Positions 15,493 through 18,971 of a DNA stretch of 18,971 nt are shown here, in pieces. This stretch comes from CAZAGD01 sp049699975 (GTDB taxonomy: Bacteria; Desulfobacterota; SM23-61): contig JBNAWB010000050.1 of assembly GCA_049699975.1 (NCBI GenBank), forward strand, positions 1 to 18,971. The letters are read 5' to 3'. Under the pieces are notes generated by a model, which did no database searches, was not told the DNA's origin, and worked only from the letters and a program-made list of their open reading frames with translations. Every line of letters starts with the position of its first letter. The stretch's first letter is position 1. The position numbers and the translations under genes are program-made.

Positions 15493-16149
15493 TCAGCGAT
15501 AAAATTCTACCACTTCCCTGACGGGCTTGCGTTCTGGAATCCGCGGGGTTTCGGCCGCGTAGCCCACGGGGATAAGATTTACAAAGTTCCATCCCGGGGG
15601 CACGTGTAGGATTTCTTCAATTTCTTTTTTAGCTTGCAAGGGGCCAGCCATCCAGCAAGCCCCTAACCCAAAATAATGCAAAAGCAGAAGGAAATAAGAG
15701 ACGAAGGCAGCTATACTCTGCAACGTAGAGTTACCTATTTGCCGATAAGAAATGATTTCGGCTGCTAAAGGATCTTTCTCTCCCCGGGCTTTAAGAATCT
15801 GGTCAGCAATACTCGAATACTTGCTCATCAAGACGGCCACGCACACTGGCGCCTGCCGGAAAAAATCGGATGTTTTCCGCCAGCGGGCCACTATTTCCCC
15901 AAATTGGGTTGCTTCTGGCCAAGAGGCCAGAAGCTCGGTTTTGGCTTTTACAGCGTCAGCTATCTTGGAGATTAAATCTCTATTAGTAATGATTAAAAAC
16001 CGCCAAGGCTGATAGTTGCCGCCATTGGGTGCCCAAGTAGCCAATTCTATAGCCTTTAAGATAAGCTCTTCAGGTACTGGTTTATCCTGAAACTTGCGTA
16101 TGGAACGCCTGGTTTTTATCAATTCCTCTAATTCTGGCCAATTAATCAT
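15493..16149 (-). CDS. Nitroreductase family FMN protein
   Basis: A 218-residue flavoprotein of the nitroreductase superfamily, expected to act as an NAD(P)H-dependent FMN homodimer. The FMN-binding N-terminus is clear (ELIKTRRSIRKFQDKPVPEE, then ATWAPNGGNYQPWRFLII), as is the C-terminal GLGACWMAGPL and NLIPVGYAAETP. Lengths of 170-220 residues are usual. Members of this family reduce nitro groups, quinones or enoates, or act in dehalogenation and cofactor chemistry; the specific role is not visible. It is the first gene of the minus-strand operon, with AAAGGA about 10 bases before the ATG and 43 bases between its stop and the chosen start of the binding-protein gene. A co-role with the downstream acid capture and CoA ligation is inferred only from position. 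Confidence 0.88.
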   Translation of the reverse strand: MINWPELEELIKTRRSIRKFQDKPVPEELILKAIELATWAPNGGNYQPWRFLIITNRDLISKIADAVKAKTELLASWPEATQFGEIVARWRKTSDFFRQAPVCVAVLMSKYSSIADQILKARGEKDPLAAEIISYRQIGNSTLQSIAAFVSYFLLLLHYFGLGACWMAGPLQAKKEIEEILHVPPGWNFVNLIPVGYAAETPRIPERKPVREVVEFYR

Positions 16150-16380
16150 TTTTCAAATTCCTTTCTTTCTCTGCCTAAATTTTAAATTGATTTATATTTT
16201 ATTCTTCTCCACCCATATACTTATTAGTATCAATGGGAGCAAATTATATTTAAACCATAACTTATAGGCCATGGCGACCGTATTTGTTGCGGGAGACGAA
16301 GGTCGATGCGACCCACGCTCTTCGGACTGGCCATGACCGCATTTCTGAGAATAAGAATAAAACATTCAATGCTCCTATTC
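16150..16380. other. Intergenic region with a compact repeated and hairpin-forming element
   Basis: This 231-base gap separates the IlvD-like gene from the nitroreductase gene, both on the minus strand. Near the nitroreductase it is AT-rich with a small palindrome ATACT-TATT-AGTAT (16217-16230). Between 16267 and 16344 it turns GC-rich: an imperfect direct repeat (GGCCATGGCGACCGTATTT at 16267-16285; GGCCATGACCGCATTT at 16329-16344) flanks a nested hairpin, GGTCG (16301-16305) with CGACC (16309-16313), enclosed by CGAAG (16297-16301, sharing its last G) and CTTCG (16320-16324). I do not recognise it as a known RNA. Confidence 0.45.
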
Positions 16381-18114
16381 TTAAGAAATTAAGTAAGCTC
16401 CTTTCATCGCGGAGGTGGCCTGCTTACTATAGCGCTGGAGAATACCGGGGGGATGCTTTAGCTGCGGCGGTTTCCATCTTTTCTTTCTTTCTTCAAAGAC
16501 TTCGGCCACTGCTTGCGGATCCAATCTTTTTTCTTTTATACCCACCACGGCAAGGAGACGACCCAGAATATCGATAGAGATCAAGTCGCCCTCTTCTACT
16601 AAAGCCAGAGGGCCGCCCTGAGCCGCTTCAGGCGATACATGGCCAATACATGGTCCCCGGGTAGCCCCTGAAAATCTCCCGTCCGTGACAATAGCTGTAT
16701 GGCGGAGAGTAGGATTGGTTACTAAGGCTTCTGTGGTCGCCAGAATTTCGGGCATGCCGCTCCCCCGCGGTCCTTCATAGCGGATAATGATTACCGCTCC
16801 AGGTTTGATTTTGCCTTTTAAAATGGCCCGCAAAGCTTCTTCTTCCCGGTTATATACTTGAGCTGGTCCTTCGTGTTTCATCATTTCGGCAGGCACAGCT
16901 GCATATTTGACTACCGCTCCCTCAGGGGCTAAATTTCCTTTGAGCACAGCGATAGAACCGAATTTCTTACTCTCCTTTACCCGGCCAATTATTTCTTCCC
17001 TCTTTAATTTATAGTTGGCTAAATACCCTTCGCCGCGCCTGAAGAAACCGTTTTTTTCCAAGCTGTCCAGATTTTCTTTTAAAGTTTTGCCAGTGATTGT
17101 TAGTACCTTTAAGTCTAAGAGCTCTTTCAATTCCCTCTGCACGGCCGGGATGCCCCCCGCGTACCAAAAGAGTTCGGTTAAATATTGGCCAGAGGGCTGG
17201 ACATTTACGATGTAAGGGATTTCGCGGTTTAATTGATCGAACCGTTCGGCTTCTATATTTATGCCCAATTCATGAGCAATGGCCGGTAAGTGCAAGAGGG
17301 CATTGGTAGAACCGGCAATTGCCGCATGGACTTTCATGGCATTTTCAAATGCTTCCTTAGTGAGAATGTCAGACGGGCGGATTCCTTTTTTAATCAGCTT
17401 CATGAGCTGCCTCCCGGCTTGCCTGGCCATCCGGCCAATTTCGGCCAGGCTGGCGGGGACTAAAGCTGATCCAGGGAGACTCATCCCTAAGGCTTCGGAC
17501 ATACATTGCATCGTACTGGCCGTGCCCATGAATTGGCAAGCTCCTGCTCCGGGACAGGCCGTAAGTTTGTAATCTCTTATTTCGCGCGCAACATCTTCGC
17601 CACGGCGCATCTTTTCGGCCGTTTCGCCGATCAAAACACTGTGGGAAAGATAAGGTCCCACGCGATTAGACCCCCCAGGGATGTGGATGGCCGGAATATT
17701 TAGTCTGCTCATGGCCATCAAATGGGCTGGAATGGATTTATCGCAGGAAGATATAGTAATCATTCCATCCCAAGGGATTACTCGCCCGTGAATTTCCACC
17801 AAGTCGCATAAAATTTCTCGGGAAGGAAGAATATAGTTCATGCCATTATGGAGCATAGCCCAACCATCGCAAATATCCGTCCCATGAAAATGGGCGGGCT
17901 TTCCCCCTTCTTCAATAACTCCGGTAGCCGCTTCTTTGGCCAATTTATCTAAATGGACACTTCCCGGATGACTGTCTCCCCAAACATCCTCTATTAATAT
18001 CTGCCATTTACCGAGATCCCTCTCGTCCCATTGCGTGCCACAACATAGAGCGTCCAACTGAATCCAATCCCGACGGATTTTACTGCTTTTAGCCCCAAAT
18101 TTTGGAGATGCCAT
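16381..18114 (-). CDS. IlvD/Edd family dehydratase (dihydroxy-acid dehydratase-like, divergent)
   Basis: A 577-residue Fe-S dehydratase that removes water from a dihydroxy or sugar acid to give a 2-keto acid. Family blocks are clear: VEIHGRVIPWDGMITISSCDKSIP in the middle (C124, K126), ACPGAGACQFMGTASTMQ (C187, C193), AGSTNALLHLPAIAHELG, and the C-terminal RYEGPRGSGMPE and TDGRFSGATRGPCIGHVSPEA. It departs from housekeeping IlvD at the N-terminus: IEDVWGDSHPGSVHL replaces the usual NS-x-x-x-x-x-PGHVHL (PGS for PGH), and TDICDGWAM replaces VDDGIAM, putting C82 where one metal-binding Asp is expected. It may therefore be a sugar-acid dehydratase rather than the branched-chain amino acid enzyme. 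The ATG follows GGGAGGAG by 5 bases. It is transcribed alone. Confidence 0.87.
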   Translation of the reverse strand: MASPKFGAKSSKIRRDWIQLDALCCGTQWDERDLGKWQILIEDVWGDSHPGSVHLDKLAKEAATGVIEEGGKPAHFHGTDICDGWAMLHNGMNYILPSREILCDLVEIHGRVIPWDGMITISSCDKSIPAHLMAMSRLNIPAIHIPGGSNRVGPYLSHSVLIGETAEKMRRGEDVAREIRDYKLTACPGAGACQFMGTASTMQCMSEALGMSLPGSALVPASLAEIGRMARQAGRQLMKLIKKGIRPSDILTKEAFENAMKVHAAIAGSTNALLHLPAIAHELGINIEAERFDQLNREIPYIVNVQPSGQYLTELFWYAGGIPAVQRELKELLDLKVLTITGKTLKENLDSLEKNGFFRRGEGYLANYKLKREEIIGRVKESKKFGSIAVLKGNLAPEGAVVKYAAVPAEMMKHEGPAQVYNREEEALRAILKGKIKPGAVIIIRYEGPRGSGMPEILATTEALVTNPTLRHTAIVTDGRFSGATRGPCIGHVSPEAAQGGPLALVEEGDLISIDILGRLLAVVGIKEKRLDPQAVAEVFEERKKRWKPPQLKHPPGILQRYSKQATSAMKGAYLIS

Positions 18115-18150
18115 ATTCTCCTCCCTTTAGAGATTTTTTGCTGTTGGGCA

Positions 18151-18174
18151 AATTGAAAAAAAATTTTTTCAATT
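18151..18174. promoter_or_regulatory. Perfect AT-rich palindrome in the leader of the IlvD-like gene
   Basis: AATTGAAAAAA (18151-18161) and TTTTTTCAATT (18164-18174) are exact reverse complements separated by two bases. The palindrome lies 37-60 bases before the start codon and downstream of the promoter candidate at 18197-18225, where a bound repressor could block transcription. A purely U/A RNA stem would be weak, so an operator is more plausible than an attenuator. Confidence 0.5.
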
Positions 18175-18196
18175 GGGTTGTTTTTGATTGCTTTAT

Positions 18197-18225
18197 TTTC
18201 TATCTAAGAGAGCCGTCTTTGTCAA
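18197..18225 (-). promoter_or_regulatory. Sigma-70-like promoter for the IlvD-like gene
   Basis: On the minus strand a perfect TTGACA (18220-18225) is followed after 17 bases by TAGAAA (18197-18202), a weaker -10 box. The start point would be near 18190, leaving a leader of about 75 bases that contains the palindrome at 18151-18174. Confidence 0.5.
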
Positions 18226-18336
18226 GGTTAAATTGCTGGCGTGTCATTTAAAGTTGAAAACTGCATAGGGTAATTTTTGATAGAAAAAAGGTCTTTTTGG
18301 GGAAATAATCTTTAAACTCATAAGGAGGAAAAGATT

Positions 18337-18477
18337 ATGTCCCAATTGCACAAACGATTTAACTCAGATGAAGTTAAAGAACTCATCGAGAAGTATTTTC
18401 GGCACAAAATAGGCAAAGGGGTCAAGTCTACTCTTGACTCATTTAAAGATTTGATTATTCTATACTGTGACCCTTGA
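18337..18477 (+). pseudogene. Truncated transposase N-terminus (46 codons)
   Basis: A strong TAAGGAGGA site precedes an ATG and a 46-residue frame. Its first 25 residues (MSQLHKRFNSDEVKELIEKY and following) resemble the N-terminal helix-turn-helix of integrase-type transposases that I recall beginning M-S-Q-L-x-K-R-F-T-x-E-Q-V-K-x-L-L-x-R-Y. After about residue 25 the similarity ends and the reading runs into an unrelated repeat (18416-18475), which supplies the stop. The original gene would be several hundred codons, so this is a 5' remnant. The family assignment is from memory of the N-terminal pattern and is moderate. Confidence 0.55.
18416..18475. repeat. 60-bp inverted-repeat unit with AAGGGGTCA / TGACCCTT ends
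   Basis: AAGGGGTCA (18416-18424) is mirrored by TGACCCTT (18468-18475), and a tight internal palindrome GTCAAG-TCTACT-CTTGAC occupies 18421-18438. The unit interrupts the transposase remnant after about 26 codons. GGGGTCA-type ends of this kind are what I would expect of REP-like units mobilised by Y1/RAYT transposases. Confidence 0.5.
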
Positions 18478-18526
18478 AAATTAAAGTCTATGATGCCTCT
18501 TTATGGTTCCTTCAGCCATTCGGGAA

Positions 18527-18909
18527 AAAAGGGGACGTCCATAAAATTATAAAATTCTTCTCCTTAGCTAATCACATTACCTCTTCTGCCGCATTTAGCT
18601 AACCTTTCCTTGTTTTGTGACATAGGGGACGTTGGTTCTAACAATTTGGCAGGTAGGGCAAAACGAAGGAAGGTGCCGGTATACCGAGACAGGCAAAGAT
18701 CAATGCGCGCGGAACCCTGCTTTATGTGATGAGACGGCGGATTAAAAGGACAAATAAAAATGAGGAACGTTGTTGAATTTTTATAACTTTTTATCAACAT
18801 TTTTTGGCTTTTCTCTTCTTTAAATCATTATCCGGGGCTTCACGTAAAGCTGAGATTTTTGGTATTCTTAAGGATCAAAAAGTTATATTTTTCATCAACG
18901 TCCCCTTTT
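18527..18909. mobile_element. Degraded RAYT/IS200-like element bounded by GGGGACGT repeats
   Basis: AAAAGGGGACGT (18527-18538) and ACGTCCCCTTTT (18898-18909) form a perfect 12-bp inverted pair about 370 bases apart. A third copy, AGGGGACGTTGG (18624-18635), has the same orientation as the left end, and the right end on the minus strand reads GGGGACGTTGAT, close to this internal copy. A transposase start remnant lies between them (18681-18776). The real element may be 18624-18909, with the left copy a separate unit. No intact transposase is present, so it cannot move by itself. Confidence 0.6.
18681..18776 (+). pseudogene. Remnant of a Y1 (REP-associated tyrosine) transposase start
   Basis: The frame reads IPRQAKINARGTLLYVM, closely matching the N-terminus I know from Y1_Tnp/RAYT proteins (MPRQARIDAPGTLHHVM...RGIERxxIF). 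The start Met has become Ile (ATA at 18681), the following R-G-I-E-R-T-N stretch is altered to RRRIKRTN, and a stop ends the frame at 18776. In the +1 frame the last part continues as RNVVEFL, resembling the expected RND(V)DREDFL with a small deletion, so at least one frameshift is present. The catalytic HUH and Tyr parts are lost. It is nonfunctional. Confidence 0.6.
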
Positions 18910-18971
18910 AAAGGACTGAATATAAGGGGGCCTTTTATCATGTGACCTCAAGAGGAAATCAGAGAGAAGAT

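Larger units (their letters stand above)
18115..18971. other. 857-base region without an intact gene
   Basis: From the IlvD-like start codon outward it holds that gene's promoter and palindrome (18151-18225), then a truncated transposase start, a GGGGTCA-type inverted-repeat unit, and the degraded GGGGACGT-bounded element. From 18910 to the window end I see nothing definite. The density of unrelated mobile fragments suggests a repeat-insertion hot spot or safe harbour beside the gene. Confidence 0.6.

Noticed and set aside
16284..16577. Plus-strand open frame of 97 codons
   Set aside because: Most of it lies antisense to the well-supported IlvD-like gene and the rest covers the hairpin element; there is no ribosome site and the protein is low in plausibility.
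18564..18800. Minus-strand open frame of 78 codons
   Set aside because: It is antisense to the Y1 transposase remnant and crosses the GGGGACGT repeat, so it is best explained as a shadow of a decayed element.
1..18971. CRISPR arrays, tRNA or rRNA genes, prophage or toxin-antitoxin modules
   Set aside because: No regularly spaced direct repeats, cloverleaf with CCA-type ends, rRNA motifs or phage/toxin genes were seen on either strand.

Overview
The window looks like part of the chromosome of an anaerobic, Gram-negative bacterium of moderate GC. The evidence is an oxygen-sensitive [4Fe-4S]/FAD dehydratase-family enzyme, a two-cluster ferredoxin-like protein, an IlvD/Edd Fe-S dehydratase, a tripartite tricarboxylate (TTT) type periplasmic binding protein, and an AmpG/NagZ muropeptide recycling pair. 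A Desulfobacterota (former Deltaproteobacteria) or syntroph-like lineage fits best, but this is inferred from gene content alone. I see no tRNA, rRNA or CRISPR array and no intact mobile element.

Layout. 1-483: noncoding, with short inverted repeats. 484-2091 (+): N-acyl-D-amino-acid deacylase-type amidohydrolase. 2164-2235: REP-like nested hairpin. 2296-3021 (+): short QueG-like double [4Fe-4S] protein, followed by overlapping hairpins and a 13-bp inverted repeat. 3260-7438 (+): phosphomannomutase, mannose-1-phosphate guanylyltransferase, hisA and hisF, all co-directional; hisA and hisF are almost touching. 7459-8964 (-): a two-gene unit of a D-2-hydroxyacid dehydrogenase and a coiled-coil protein of unknown function. 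It is divergent from 9166-10596 (+), a 4-hydroxybutyryl-CoA dehydratase-like protein; the two promoters flank a perfect palindrome. 10573-16149 (-): a compact five-gene run (nitroreductase, TTT binding protein, acyl-CoA ligase, AmpG permease, NagZ), with stop/start overlaps or tiny gaps in its middle. 16381-18114 (-): IlvD/Edd dehydratase with its own promoter and a leader palindrome. 18115-18971: a graveyard of mobile-element fragments, including a truncated transposase N-terminus and a decayed Y1/RAYT-type transposase start bounded by GGGGACGT repeats.

How the genes may work together. The first plus-strand cluster makes GDP-mannose (hexose phosphate mutase plus guanylyltransferase) and supplies two core histidine enzymes; HisH and the other his genes are not in the window. 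The large minus-strand operon joins organic-acid capture (TTT binding protein), CoA activation (ligase), a flavin reductase-like enzyme and cell-wall fragment recovery (AmpG imports, NagZ trims). The dehydratase-like enzyme at 9166 keeps the Fe-S ligands of 4-hydroxybutyryl-CoA dehydratase but lacks two of its active-site glutamates, so it probably acts on another substrate or by another chemistry. This is the most interesting protein here. The deacylase at 484, AmpG and NagZ could all serve D-amino-acid or muropeptide turnover, but no shared regulation is visible.
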